Part shown: in pieces, positions 19,100 through 27,529 of the stretch
Position numbering within the stretch: position 1 is the stretch's first letter
How the letters are laid out: each line of letters starts with the position of its first letter
The notes under the pieces: model-generated
What the model saw: only the letters and a program-made list of their open reading frames with translations
The model's database searches: none
Told to the model about the DNA's origin: nothing
Position numbers and translations under genes: made by a program
NCBI RefSeq assembly: GCF_020852455.1
Contig: NZ_JADZAT010000010.1
Location: 475,663 to 539,662 of the forward strand
DNA length: 64,000 bases
From: Novosphingobium sp.
Lineage (GTDB): Bacteria > Pseudomonadota > Alphaproteobacteria > Sphingomonadales > Sphingomonadaceae
Direction: 5' to 3'

Positions 19100-19918
19100 T
19101 CAGTTCACCCCGGCGACCAGCAGCCGTCCGTTGCGCGGTTGGATCGGGCGGGCGTTATCACCGACAATCGCGTGAAGTACCGCGATCTGGGCAGCGCTGG
19201 CCGTGACCGGCTGGATTGCAACATGCCAGCGCACGCCCTCGCTGCAGGGCGGGGTGGTCAACGAACCGTCATAGCGCCACACCGCGAGGCTGGCGGGCAG
19301 CAGTCGGGCCGGATCGAGTGTAACCCCACCCACGACATGCGCGGCCGCCTGCTGGCGGGGGGCAGCCTTGATGACCTTGTCGAGCTCGGGATTGTGTGCG
19401 CCTTCCTCGAACAGCACGCCCAGCACCGCGAGATTGCCGGCATGATCGGCATGCACGAAATGCGCGACCATCGGGTAGGGCACGCCATAGACAGTCTCTT
19501 CGGAAGGGGTGTGGAAGTGAACCTGCACCAGCTTGTAGTGTGAAATCCCGCTCGACAGGATCGAGCCGTCGGGGAAATTCACCTGCACCGTATGGCCGTT
19601 GTTGAGGATGCTCATCTGCCCCGGGCGGTAGTTCGCGCGCACGCTGATCCGCCCTTCGATGTCGGCGCCGCCCAGGTCGATCGGCGATTGCATCCGGCCC
19701 AGCTTGCAGGTCTTGAACTCATCCGCCAACGCGCCCCAGCTGTCGGGACCGCCTTCGCCGCTGTAGCTCCAGTGCGGAGCGCTGCCAGCGTGGGCCGGGG
19801 CCGGGCCCGAAGGGTGTTCCGGCCGGTCATGGGATCCCGGCGCGCGGCCGGAATTGGCCAGCGCAGGGGCGGCGAGCAGCAGGGCGGCAATGGCGGAACG
19901 GGCTAGGCGGCTTGGCAT
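19100..19918 (-). CDS. Alpha-class carbonic anhydrase (periplasmic)
   Basis: The 272-residue protein has a signal peptide (ARSAIAALLLAAPALANS) and a Pro/His-rich linker, then an alpha-CA domain: HWSYSGEGGPDSWGAL, MQSPIDL, zinc ligands in LVQVHFHTPSEE and the third His in MVAHFVHAD, the proton-shuttle environment and the family signature WRYDGSLTTPPCSEGVRWHV. It interconverts CO2 and bicarbonate in the periplasm, pairing with inner-membrane transport or pH control; the adjacent CPA2 antiporter is on the same strand, upstream of it. Confidence 0.93.
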   Translation of the reverse strand: MPSRLARSAIAALLLAAPALANSGRAPGSHDRPEHPSGPAPAHAGSAPHWSYSGEGGPDSWGALADEFKTCKLGRMQSPIDLGGADIEGRISVRANYRPGQMSILNNGHTVQVNFPDGSILSSGISHYKLVQVHFHTPSEETVYGVPYPMVAHFVHADHAGNLAVLGVLFEEGAHNPELDKVIKAAPRQQAAAHVVGGVTLDPARLLPASLAVWRYDGSLTTPPCSEGVRWHVAIQPVTASAAQIAVLHAIVGDNARPIQPRNGRLLVAGVN

Positions 19919-20015
19919 GGATTCCCCGCAGGCTGATTGGATCGGCTGCGGGGTGTAACTGCGCGGCGCTAAGCCAGCGCCAAAGGCGGGCTCTGCAATT
20001 TTACCGGCTGGTCAT

Positions 20016-21797
20016 TCAGGATTGGCTGCGCTCGCGCAAGGACGTGCTCTTCAGCTTGGGCATCTCGTCCAGCTCGCCCTGTTCCATGATCAGCGCACGC
20101 ATCTGGTCGCGCTTTTCATGGATCGAGGCGATTACCGGGCCCATCGCCACTCCCAGATCGACCAGCACCGCCTCTGACAATTGCAGCGAGCTTTCGAGCG
20201 TTTCGGGCACCGCGTGGCTGGCTCCGGCGCGATAGAGTTCGGCGGCGTGGCTGGCATCGCGCGCACGGGCGATGATCGGTAGGCCCGGCTGGGCGGCGCG
20301 CAGGCGGCGGACCAGCCGCTGGGCGACCACCGGCTGGTCCATCGTCAGGATCACCGCAGTCGCCTCGTCCAGCCCCAGCCGCTCCAGCGCATCGGGCCGG
20401 GCGGCATCGGCAAAGCGCGCCGAAAGCCCGAAGCCGCGCGCTTCCTTGACCAGTTCGGGATCGACATCGATCATCACATAAGGCTGGTCGTGCTCTACCA
20501 GCAGTTCGGCCACCAGCCGGCCCACGCGCCCGCAGCCCACGACAATCGCGTGGTGCGGGGCAAGCGCTTCGTCGCTGCCGGGCTGCATGGCATGATCGAC
20601 CTGCCGCGCGGCCCAGCGTCCGGCGATCGCCAGGATCGGGGTAATGGTCAGCCCCAGCGCGGTGACCACTTCCCAGAACTGCGCCGCGCTGGGCAGGATC
20701 AGCTTGCCGGCTTCGGCGGCACCCAGCACGATCAGGGTGGTTTCGGACGGGCTGGCCAGCAGGATTCCTGCCTCGGTCGCGGTGCCCGCACGCGCGCCCG
20801 ACAGGCGCAGCAGCAATGCGGTGACCAGCGCCTTGGCGCCCAGCACCAGCGCGGTAGCCAGCAGGACCTCACCCAGCCGGTCCCAGACCATACCCAGGTT
20901 CAGCCCCATGCCCACAGTGATCAGGAACACCCCCAGCGCGAGACCCTTGAACGGGGCGATCATCGCTTCGACTTCGCCGTGATATTCGGTCTCGGCAATC
21001 AGCAGTCCGGCGACCAGCGCGCCGACGATTGGCGAGAGCCCGACCGCGCCGGTTGCCAGCGAGGCGCCGATCACCACCAGCAGGCTGACCGCAAAGAACA
21101 GTTCCGGGCTTTTGGTCTGTGCCGCCTGGTCGAACAGTTTGGGCAGCAGGAAGCGCCCGCCGCCCAGCAACGCGACCAGCACCAGGCTGCCCAGCACCAG
21201 CGTGTTGAAAATAGCCCCCAGGTCGCCGGCCTGATCGCCGCGGCCCAGCGCGCCGAGCAGGAAGATGATCGGCACCAGCGCGATATCCTCGAACAACAGC
21301 ATGGCCAGTGCCGACCGCCCGACCGGGGTGCTGGTGCCAGCGATCTTCAGCACCAGTGCGGTGCTGGACAGGGCCAGTGCGAGCCCCAGCGCGAGCGCCG
21401 TGGCCAGCGAATTGCCCAGGACCATCAGGACCAGCGCGATCAGCATCGCACTGCCAAAAAGCTCCTTTGCGCCCAGCCCGAACACTTCCTGCCGCATCGC
21501 CCACAGCCGCTTGAACGACAGTTCCAGCCCGACCGAGAACAGCAGCAGCACGATCCCGAATTCGGCGAAGGGTTCCAGCCGCACCGGATCGCTGATCGTC
21601 ACCCAGCCCAGCCAGGGATTGCTCACCGCCAGACCGCCCAGCCCGAACGGGCCAACCAGAATCCCGACCAGGATAAACCCGATTACCGGCGTTATGCGAA
21701 AGCGCGCAAACAGCGGGATCACGATGCCCGCTGCCCCCAGGATCACCAGCGCATCGGATAGTGAGGAACTTGCGGCAATGGTGGTCGGTTCGGCCAT
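20016..21797 (-). CDS. CPA2-family cation:proton antiporter with RCK_N domain (KefB-like)
   Basis: The 593-residue protein has about 12 membrane segments (ALVILGAAGIVIPLFARFRITPVIGFILVGILVGPFG to about residue 390) with the family's ELSFKRLWAMRQEVFGLG and LLFEDIALVPIIFLLGALG, then a cytosolic RCK/TrkA-N domain HAIVVGCGRVGRLVAELLVEHDQPYVMIDVDPE with a GxGxxG nucleotide-binding loop. Such proteins exchange K+ or Na+ for H+ across the inner membrane and are gated by NAD(H) or glutathione adducts. The KefF-type partner is not nearby, so glutathione gating is not implied. Confidence 0.92.
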   Translation of the reverse strand: MAEPTTIAASSSLSDALVILGAAGIVIPLFARFRITPVIGFILVGILVGPFGLGGLAVSNPWLGWVTISDPVRLEPFAEFGIVLLLFSVGLELSFKRLWAMRQEVFGLGAKELFGSAMLIALVLMVLGNSLATALALGLALALSSTALVLKIAGTSTPVGRSALAMLLFEDIALVPIIFLLGALGRGDQAGDLGAIFNTLVLGSLVLVALLGGGRFLLPKLFDQAAQTKSPELFFAVSLLVVIGASLATGAVGLSPIVGALVAGLLIAETEYHGEVEAMIAPFKGLALGVFLITVGMGLNLGMVWDRLGEVLLATALVLGAKALVTALLLRLSGARAGTATEAGILLASPSETTLIVLGAAEAGKLILPSAAQFWEVVTALGLTITPILAIAGRWAARQVDHAMQPGSDEALAPHHAIVVGCGRVGRLVAELLVEHDQPYVMIDVDPELVKEARGFGLSARFADAARPDALERLGLDEATAVILTMDQPVVAQRLVRRLRAAQPGLPIIARARDASHAAELYRAGASHAVPETLESSLQLSEAVLVDLGVAMGPVIASIHEKRDQMRALIMEQGELDEMPKLKSTSLRERSQS

Positions 21798-21814
21798 AGT
21801 GCGACTATGGCAGG

Positions 21815-22474
21815 CTAGCGCGTCTGGGCAAAGAGCTCGTCTACGTCGCCGCCGTTGGCCTCCAAGATCGCCGTGACCCTGGTCCGGCCTTCGTAATAGG
21901 GCAGGGCGGGATTGTTCGGGTCGGACTTCTTCATTGCTGCGACTTCGTCCGCATTGAGTGTCGATTCCCGTGCGACATAATCACAATAGCCCTCACGCAA
22001 CCAAACGGGCTTGGTCATATCCACAAAGTTGCCGAAATGGCGTCGCTCCATGCCATGGCATTTTTCGTGCGCGATCACACCAGTGATCGTTCTGGTCCGG
22101 CCATCGCCCAGACCGTTGTTGACTTTGTCGGATTGCACGTCAGTGCGATTGAGTATCACGTCTTCACGAAGAGCACGGGTCAATCCGAACGCGAAATGGG
22201 ATTGCAGTGCCAGGACACGCCAGCGCCAGCCACCGTCTGTGAGGAATATCCGCCGCCCCTCGCTGCCACTGGCAAGCGGGCTTTTCGCAACTCGCGTGTT
22301 CGCATCAGTCAGGATTGCCGACATGCGTGCGGTGGGGATTGGTGCGGTGGACCAGACGTGATCGGCGCCGAATTCCTGCTTGTAGGGAAAGGCCAGAACC
22401 TCTGGCGCCAGAAACGGTGCAATTGCAACCAGCGTTGCAATTCCCAGCATGCCCTGGCGCCAGCGTTTGGTCAC
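21815..22474 (-). CDS. Gluzincin-like zinc metallopeptidase, coupled to icd
   Basis: Translation probably starts at the GTG at 22474, which overlaps the icd stop codon (GTGA); the open frame extends further into icd but has no reason to be used. The product (about 219 aa) has a signal or anchor segment ([22 protein letters not shown]) and the zinc-site motif HEKCH (HExxH) within [13 protein letters not shown], followed about 20 residues later by [11 protein letters not shown], in which the Glu fits the third ligand of a gluzincin peptidase. Family membership beyond the motif is inference. Substrate unknown. Confidence 0.72.
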   Translation of the reverse strand: MTKRWRQGMLGIATLVAIAPFLAPEVLAFPYKQEFGADHVWSTAPIPTARMSAILTDANTRVAKSPLASGSEGRRIFLTDGGWRWRVLALQSHFAFGLTRALREDVILNRTDVQSDKVNNGLGDGRTRTITGVIAHEKCHGMERRHFGNFVDMTKPVWLREGYCDYVARESTLNADEVAAMKKSDPNNPALPYYEGRTRVTAILEANGGDVDELFAQTR

Positions 22475-23694
22475 TGCCAGTTCTTCATCTCGGTTTCGAG
22501 GTTCTGCACGATCGCTTCGAAGAAGCCCTCGGTGGTCAGCCACGGCTGGTCGGGGCCGATCAGGATCGCCAGGTCCTTGGTCATCTGGCCGCCTTCGACG
22601 GTATCGATGCAGACGCGTTCCAGCGTTTCGGCAAAGCGCACCACATCGGGGGTGTCATCGAACTTGCCGCGATAGATCAGCCCCCGGGTCCAGGCGAAGA
22701 TGCTGGCAATCGGGTTGGTGCTGGTCTGCTTGCCCTGCTGGTGCTGGCGGTAGTGGCGGGTCACAGTGCCGTGGGCGGCTTCGGCTTCAACGGTCTTGCC
22801 ATCCGGGGTCATCAGCACCGAGGTCATCAGCCCCAGCGAGCCGAAGCCCTGGGCAACCTGGTCAGACTGGACGTCGCCGTCATAGTTCTTGCAGGCCCAG
22901 ACGAACTTGCCCGACCACTTGAGCGCGGAGGCGACCATGTCGTCGATCAGACGGTGTTCGTAAACGATCCCGGCGGCGTCGAACTTTTCCTTGAAACCTT
23001 CGGTTTCGAACACTTCGGCAAACAGGTCCTTGAAGCGCCCGTCATAGGCCTTGAGGATGGTGTTCTTGGTGCTGAGGTACACCGGCCAGCCCAGGCCCAG
23101 CCCATAGTTGAAGCTGGCGCGGGCGAAATCGCGGATCGAATCGTCAAGGTTGTACATGGCGAGCGCCACGCCGGGCGAGGGGTAGTGGAACACTTCCTCG
23201 TCGATCTTGCTGCCATCGTCACCTTCCCAGACCAGCCGCAGCTTGCCGGGGCCGGGCACGACAAAGTCGGTCGCCTTGTACTGATCGCCAAAGGCATGAC
23301 GGCCGACCACGATCGGATCGGTCCAGCCCGGGATCAGGCGGGGCACGTTCTGCATCACGATCGGTTCGCGGAACACCACGCCGCCCAGGATGTTGCGGAT
23401 CGTGCCGTTCGGGCTCTTCCACATCTTCTTGAGCTTGAATTCCTCGACCCGGGCCTCGTCCGGGGTGATCGTGGCGCACTTCACGCCCACGCCGTACTGC
23501 TTGATCGCATTGGCGGCATCGACAGTGATCTTGTCGTTGGTCTCGTCGCGCTTTTCGACGCCGAGATCGTAATACTTCAGATCGATGTCGAGGTAGGGCA
23601 GGATCAGGCGTTCGCGGATCCACTGCCAGATGATGCGGGTCATTTCATCGCCGTCGAGTTCGACGACCGGGTTCTTCACCTTGATCTTGGCCAT
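22471..23694 (-). CDS. icd: NADP-dependent isocitrate dehydrogenase
   Basis: The 407-residue enzyme oxidises isocitrate to 2-oxoglutarate in the TCA cycle. It has [37 protein letters not shown], the substrate-binding [50 protein letters not shown] with the metal-binding Asp residues, and [34 protein letters not shown]. This is the eukaryotic-like homodimeric (type II) IDH common in alphaproteobacteria. The stop codon is shared with the start of a metallopeptidase-like gene. Confidence 0.96.
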   Translation of the reverse strand: MAKIKVKNPVVELDGDEMTRIIWQWIRERLILPYLDIDLKYYDLGVEKRDETNDKITVDAANAIKQYGVGVKCATITPDEARVEEFKLKKMWKSPNGTIRNILGGVVFREPIVMQNVPRLIPGWTDPIVVGRHAFGDQYKATDFVVPGPGKLRLVWEGDDGSKIDEEVFHYPSPGVALAMYNLDDSIRDFARASFNYGLGLGWPVYLSTKNTILKAYDGRFKDLFAEVFETEGFKEKFDAAGIVYEHRLIDDMVASALKWSGKFVWACKNYDGDVQSDQVAQGFGSLGLMTSVLMTPDGKTVEAEAAHGTVTRHYRQHQQGKQTSTNPIASIFAWTRGLIYRGKFDDTPDVVRFAETLERVCIDTVEGGQMTKDLAILIGPDQPWLTTEGFFEAIVQNLETEMKNWQ

Positions 23695-23828
23695 GCTGCT
23701 CTCTTTCCCGGGGAAGGTGTTTCAAGGGTCCCCTTAGCAGGTCGATTGTCGCGCGCAAGTAAGGGCTGGACGCAAAGCCTGTGGCGCTTTAATCGAACGG
23801 TTAAAGACCCAACGAGAGGACCAAGACC

Positions 23829-24596
23829 ATGAGCGAGGAAAATCCCGTCCTGACCCAAGTCGAAGACGGCGTGCTGATCGTCACGATGAACCGGCCCGAA
23901 GCCAAGAATGCGATGAACAAGGCCCAGGCCGAAGGGATCGCAGCGGCGATGGACCGGCTTGAAGCCGATGGTGACCTGCGCTGTGCGATCCTGACCGGCG
24001 CGAATGGCACTTTCTGTTCAGGCATGGATCTGAAGGGCTTTCTGCGCGGCGAACGGCCCAGCATCGAAGGACGCGGCTTTGGCGGGCTGACCGAATGGAC
24101 CCCCAGCAAGCCGGTGATTGCCGCGGTTGATGGCTATGCGCTGGCCGGCGGGCTGGAACTGGCGATCAGCTGCGATCTGATCGTGGCCAGCTCGGGTTCG
24201 AAGTTCGGGATTCCGGAATCGAAGCGCGGCCTGGCTGCTGCTGCCGGCGGGCTAATCAAGCTGCCGCGCCAGATCCCGCCGCGGATCGCGATGGAACTGG
24301 CCCTGACCGGCGATTTCATCGACGCCCAGCGCGCCTATGATCTGGGCCTGGTCAACCGGGTGGTCGAAGGTCCGGCAATCGAAGGGGCCAAGGAACTGGC
24401 CCGCGCTATCGCTGCCAACGGTCCGCTGGCGCTGATCGCCTCGAAGGCAGTGATTCGCCAGTCGCACACCTGGAGCGATCAGGACATGTGGACCAACCAG
24501 GGCGCGATCGTGATGCCGGTGTTCGTCAGCGAAGACGCCCGCGAAGGCGCAGCGGCCTTCGCCGAAAAGCGCAAGCCCAACTGGAAGGGCAAGTAG
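23829..24596 (+). CDS. Crotonase / enoyl-CoA hydratase family protein
   Basis: The 255-residue protein has the crotonase fold: LIVTMNRPEAKNAM, oxyanion-hole segment GTFCSGMDLKGF and second oxyanion site DGYALAGGLELAISCDLIVAS, with a candidate catalytic Glu in GIPESKRGL and the C-terminal FAEKRKPNWKGK. Reaction could be hydration of enoyl-CoA in fatty-acid or amino-acid breakdown; the single clear Glu means isomerase or other crotonase activities are possible. AGAGGA ribosome site. It is divergent from icd. Confidence 0.9.
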   Translation: MSEENPVLTQVEDGVLIVTMNRPEAKNAMNKAQAEGIAAAMDRLEADGDLRCAILTGANGTFCSGMDLKGFLRGERPSIEGRGFGGLTEWTPSKPVIAAVDGYALAGGLELAISCDLIVASSGSKFGIPESKRGLAAAAGGLIKLPRQIPPRIAMELALTGDFIDAQRAYDLGLVNRVVEGPAIEGAKELARAIAANGPLALIASKAVIRQSHTWSDQDMWTNQGAIVMPVFVSEDAREGAAAFAEKRKPNWKGK

Positions 24597-24633
24597 AAGC
24601 AGCGCGGCGAGCGCAGCAAGCCGCTCTCCAAAT

Positions 24634-24725
24634 CCCCCTCCCGCTTGCGGGAGGGGCAAGGGGAGGGCCTGTTCCAGCCCACGCCAACATTCCCTCCCCC
24701 GACCCCTCCCGCAGGCGGGAGGGGA
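24634..24725. repeat. Paired-hairpin inverted repeat element (CCCCTCCCGC family)
   Basis: Two copies of CCCCTCCCGC-NN-GCGGGAGGGG lie at 24635-24656 and 24703-24724, with a further GGGGAGGG / CCCTCCCC inverted pair between them. The whole can fold as nested hairpins, like a bacterial interspersed palindromic element. Confidence 0.75.
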
Positions 24726-24735
24726 GCCAAATGCA

Positions 24736-24763
24736 AAAAGGGCGGCCTGATGGCCGCCCTTTT
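24736..24763. terminator. Bidirectional rho-independent terminator
   Basis: AAAAGGGCGGCC-TGAT-GGCCGCCCTTTT is a perfect 12-bp palindrome with A and T tracts at both ends. It ends the tRNA-Val transcript on the minus strand 10 bp downstream and can end the crotonase transcript on the plus strand. Confidence 0.88.
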
Positions 24764-24772
24764 GAGTCCTGA

Positions 24773-24847
24773 TGGTGGGCGTAGCAAGGATTGAACTTGC
24801 GACCCCTACGATGTCAACATAGTGCTCTACCACTGAGCTATACGCCC
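24773..24847 (-). tRNA. tRNA-Val (anticodon GAC)
   Basis: Read on the minus strand the sequence begins GGGCGTATAGCTCAGTGGT and ends GTTCAATCCTTGCTACGCCC-A-CCA. The acceptor arm GGGCGTA/TACGCCC pairs perfectly, the anticodon loop is TTGACAT giving anticodon GAC, the T arm carries GTTCAATCC, and CCA is encoded. Confidence 0.95.
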
Positions 24848-24925
24848 GCACCATTCAGGTCTGCCAGGGGCCGTCGCCCCTGACAGGGGAGCGCCATTAG
24901 CCGCGCTCCCGGGGATTGGCAAGGC

Positions 24926-25300
24926 CTAGATCGACGCCTGTGCCTGTTGGCCGAAAATTCGTTCCACTTCCAGCACCAGATCCTTGAGATGGAAGGGCTT
25001 GGACAGCACCTTGGCCTGCGGTGCCTCGCGGCTGGCCTTCAGGGTCACGGCGGCAAATCCGGTGATGAACATCACCTTGGTCTTGGGGCTTATTTCGGCG
25101 CAGCGCTGGGCCAGCTCGATCCCGTCCATTTCAGGCATGACGATGTCCGACAGCAACAGATCGTATTCGCCATCTTCCAGCAGCGGAACCGCCAGGGTAC
25201 CGCGATCAACCGCGGTCACATCATAGCCGGCGTTTTCCAGCGCGCGGGCCAGGTAAGTGCGCATGGCCTCTTCGTCTTCGGCAAGAAGGATGCGGATCAT
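24926..25300 (-). CDS. cpdR: Single-domain response regulator CpdR
   Basis: The 124-residue product is a lone receiver domain: RILLAEDEEAMRTYLARALENAGYDV, acceptor Asp in LLLSDIVMPEMDGIEL, and Lys in VLSKPFHLKDLV. The RILLAEDE-AMR-YL-RALE-AGY start is diagnostic of CpdR, the regulator that, when unphosphorylated, primes ClpXP to degrade CtrA and other cell-cycle proteins, and is phosphorylated by CckA via ChpT. I start it at the ATG at 25300 (the frame runs 96 nt further upstream without CpdR similarity). CckA itself is at the left edge of the window. Confidence 0.92.
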   Translation of the reverse strand: MIRILLAEDEEAMRTYLARALENAGYDVTAVDRGTLAVPLLEDGEYDLLLSDIVMPEMDGIELAQRCAEISPKTKVMFITGFAAVTLKASREAPQAKVLSKPFHLKDLVLEVERIFGQQAQASI

Positions 25301-25448
25301 TGAGCGCTTATCCCTGGTCGCTGGTGTTGTACTGTGCGCGTTTTGGCGCGTTCGGCAGGTTCTATACACCCTTCGGGTTAACAATCTCGCCTGCATTTCC
25401 GGGCTGACTTACTTTGACACAAACCGCCAGTGCGGCCAGCAAGTCTGG

Positions 25449-26402
25449 ATGGAATCGGGTTCTGACAGATCAGGCGATTCGCGGCGCCGCGAAGGGGGAT
25501 CGATCCCGGGTGCCAACGGGATTCCGGCCTTCTCGCTGTCCGCGCGTGAGCCGTCCGAATTGCCGGTCCTGATTGCGGTGCCGCATGCCGGGCGGGCATA
25601 TCCGGGATCGCTGCTGGAACGGATGCGCAATCCCGGGTTTGCCGCGCTCAAGCTGGAAGACCGCTATGTTGACCGGCTGGCCGAACAGGTCGCGCGCGAA
25701 ACCGGCGCCAGTCTGCTGGTGGCCCACGCGCCGCGCGCGATGATCGACCTCAACCGCGCGACCGACGATGTTGACTGGGATATGTTCGCCCGGGGCCGGC
25801 CCGACAACCTCGGCAGCTACACCCCCGGGATGCGGGTGCGCAGCGGGCTGGGCCTGATCCCGCGCCGCCTGCCGGGACTGGGCGAGTTGTGGAAGCGCCG
25901 ACACGAGCAGGAAGACCTGTCCACACGGATCGATTCGATCCATGCGCCGTACCATGCCTGTCTGGCTGAAACGCTGACCGCGCTGCGCGACCGGTGGGGG
26001 GCCGCCTTGTTGATCGACCTGCATTCGATGCCGCCGCTGGGCTTCAGGGGCGGGCAGGCTGCGCCAGAATTTGTGCTGGGGGATCGGTTTGGCGCGACAT
26101 GCCACGGCTCGCTGGTCGGCAGCTGCTTTGGCTATTTCGCGGAAATGCGGCGCGGCACCGCGCACAACCGGCCCTATGCCGGTGGCTATGTGCTGGAACG
26201 CCATGCCCGCCCGGATGAAGGCATCCACGCCCTGCAGCTGGAGATCGATCGGTCAAGCTATCTCGATGCGCGCATGGTTGAACCGGGGGCGGGCTTTGCC
26301 GGGATAGTCGGCCTGCTTTCCGGGCTGGTTCGGCGGCTGGCGGGCGAGGTGGCGGACCTGGGCCGGCTTGGCGGCCAGCCGTGGGCCAACGCGGCCGAAT
26401 AG
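25449..26402 (+). CDS. N-formylglutamate amidohydrolase family protein
   Basis: From the ATG at 25449 the product is 317 aa. The domain has VLIAVPHAGRAYP, RYVDRLAEQVARETGASLLVAHAPRAMIDLNRATDDVDWDM, LLIDLHSMPPLG and HNRPYAGGYVLERHARPDEGIHALQLEIDRSSYLD, all features of the FGase family (zinc-dependent hydrolases acting on N-formyl-Glu in histidine breakdown or on other N-acyl amino acids). No hut genes are nearby, so substrate is uncertain. The frame is open upstream of 25449 but antisense to cpdR. It is divergent from cpdR over about 150 bp. Confidence 0.88.
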   Translation: MESGSDRSGDSRRREGGSIPGANGIPAFSLSAREPSELPVLIAVPHAGRAYPGSLLERMRNPGFAALKLEDRYVDRLAEQVARETGASLLVAHAPRAMIDLNRATDDVDWDMFARGRPDNLGSYTPGMRVRSGLGLIPRRLPGLGELWKRRHEQEDLSTRIDSIHAPYHACLAETLTALRDRWGAALLIDLHSMPPLGFRGGQAAPEFVLGDRFGATCHGSLVGSCFGYFAEMRRGTAHNRPYAGGYVLERHARPDEGIHALQLEIDRSSYLDARMVEPGAGFAGIVGLLSGLVRRLAGEVADLGRLGGQPWANAAE

Positions 26403-26472
26403 GGATTTCTTTCCGCTTCGCTGAAACGGGCCGGTGTTGTTTCCACGTCAGTGGAAAAATCTCAAACCCAAG

Positions 26473-26505
26473 AAAAAACCACCTCGTGCAGGGAGCACGA
26501 GGTGG
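26473..26505 (-). terminator. Rho-independent terminator after a possible small gene
   Basis: On the minus strand an 11-bp perfect stem CCACCTCGTGC/GCACGAGGTGG (26495-26505 with 26479-26489) is followed by six T residues. It lies just after the stop of the small ORF 26513-26629. Confidence 0.88.
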
Positions 26506-26512
26506 CCAAGGT

Positions 26513-26629
26513 TCAGGGAGGAGGTACGCTTGCGCGCACCATGTCCAACTGAGCCATGAGGGAAGCTGCAGCCAGACGGTGGTTAAAATAGGCCTGATGC
26601 ATTTCGGGCGCAAGCGAAGTCTTGCGCAT
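26513..26629 (-). CDS. Possible small protein (38 aa) or sRNA between two terminators
   Basis: On the minus strand, between the terminator following sapC and a perfect terminator at 26473-26505, an ATG frame of 39 codons encodes a basic, Met/Ala-rich peptide starting MRKTSLAPEMHQAYFNHRL and ending ASVPPP. The stop is 8 nt before the downstream hairpin. No Shine-Dalgarno sequence is seen and third-position GC (about 60 percent) is below that of neighbours, so this could instead be a non-coding RNA. I recognise no family. Confidence 0.35.
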   Translation of the reverse strand: MRKTSLAPEMHQAYFNHRLAAASLMAQLDMVRASVPPP

Positions 26630-26636
26630 ACGAATG

Positions 26637-26671
26637 AAAAGGCGCGATTCCGGCTATTTGCCGGAACCGCG
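26637..26671 (-). terminator. Rho-independent terminator of the sapC-like gene
   Basis: On the minus strand GGCGCGGTTCCGGC and GCCGGAATCGCGCC (14 bp with one G-U) enclose AAATA and run into TTTT, about 27 nt after the sapC-like stop. Confidence 0.8.
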
Positions 26672-26697
26672 CCCAATACTTCGGCGTTACGACTCGA

Positions 26698-27471
26698 TCA
26701 GGCGGCAGGTGCCGGGACCGGGCCCTTGCCCTGCTGGACCTGACGGCCGAACACTTCGCTCATGTGTTCAAGGCTGAACAGGTGGGCATAGATCAGCGCC
26801 AGCATGCCGTTCTGGTTCAGCGTGCGCAGCACATCACCGCGCAGTTCGCGCAGCTTTTCCTGGTCGATCATCTTGAAGCCGCGATAGACGAACGGCTGGT
26901 CGTTGCCCTGCTGCTGGATCGAAACTTCGCCGTCCATCAGCAGGTCGAGCTTTTTGAGTTCTTCCACGAAGGCGGTGGTGCGGAAGCCGGCTTCCTCGAA
27001 GTTGCGGCAGAATTCCAGCGTCGCCTGGCAGGCTTCGCTGGGTTCGGCACCGTTGAACAGCGCCGTGCCTTCCGGGAATTCGCCAACCAGATCGCTGGTG
27101 GGATCGAAGCACAGCGAAAGCTCTTCGGTGTCCGGAGTCAGCTTCGCCAGCATGAAGGGATAGCGGCGGGCATAGGCCGGGACATAGACCGGGGTGCTCA
27201 GCTTGCCGTCATCGTCGAAGAACACGTTGACGTTTTCGTTCAGGCCCATCAGCGCCAGCGGCACCGGGTTGTCGCTGATCGAGAAGATCACCGGATAGTG
27301 GCGCGAGGCGTGGACGAATTCCTCTGCAGTCAGCGGAATCGCGTGCTGGCCGACCAGCCACTTGGCGTTTTCGGTGGTGCGGCTGCTCCAGTTCGCGTGA
27401 TCGCGGCTGTTGAGCGGCATCAGGTCCTGGTAGAACATCGGCAGGTTGGCGGCTTGGGGCGCGCTGGCCAT
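26698..27471 (-). CDS. SapC-family protein
   Basis: From the ATG at 27471 (ribosome site CGGAG about 10 nt upstream) the product is 257 aa. It contains FYQDLMPLNSRDHANWSSRTTENAKWLVGQHAIPLTAEEF, YPVIFSISDNPVPLALMGLNENVNVFFDDDGKL, VPAYARRYPFMLAKL, and FCRNFEEAGFRTTAFVEELKKLDLL, the pattern of SapC proteins, first described in Campylobacter S-layer loci and widespread in alphaproteobacteria. No signal peptide is seen. It lies 58 bp downstream of an FAD oxidase on the same strand. Role unknown. Confidence 0.88.
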   Translation of the reverse strand: MASAPQAANLPMFYQDLMPLNSRDHANWSSRTTENAKWLVGQHAIPLTAEEFVHASRHYPVIFSISDNPVPLALMGLNENVNVFFDDDGKLSTPVYVPAYARRYPFMLAKLTPDTEELSLCFDPTSDLVGEFPEGTALFNGAEPSEACQATLEFCRNFEEAGFRTTAFVEELKKLDLLMDGEVSIQQQGNDQPFVYRGFKMIDQEKLRELRGDVLRTLNQNGMLALIYAHLFSLEHMSEVFGRQVQQGKGPVPAPAA

Positions 27472-27529
27472 GGGTAATCTCCGGTAAGTGCAACAGAATT
27501 GCCGGATCGCCCGGCGCGAAACCGCGCCT

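Noticed and set aside
20490..21761. 423-residue plus-strand frame opposite the CPA2 antiporter
   Set aside because: Gln/Arg/His-rich composition without domains; it is the complement of a clear membrane protein.
22315..23832. 505-residue plus-strand frame opposite icd
   Set aside because: It mirrors icd codons and shows no motif; icd is unambiguous.
26479..26505. Possible CRISPR-like or tRNA-like hairpin near 26.5 kb
   Set aside because: It is a single stem followed by a T tract on the minus strand, i.e. a terminator.
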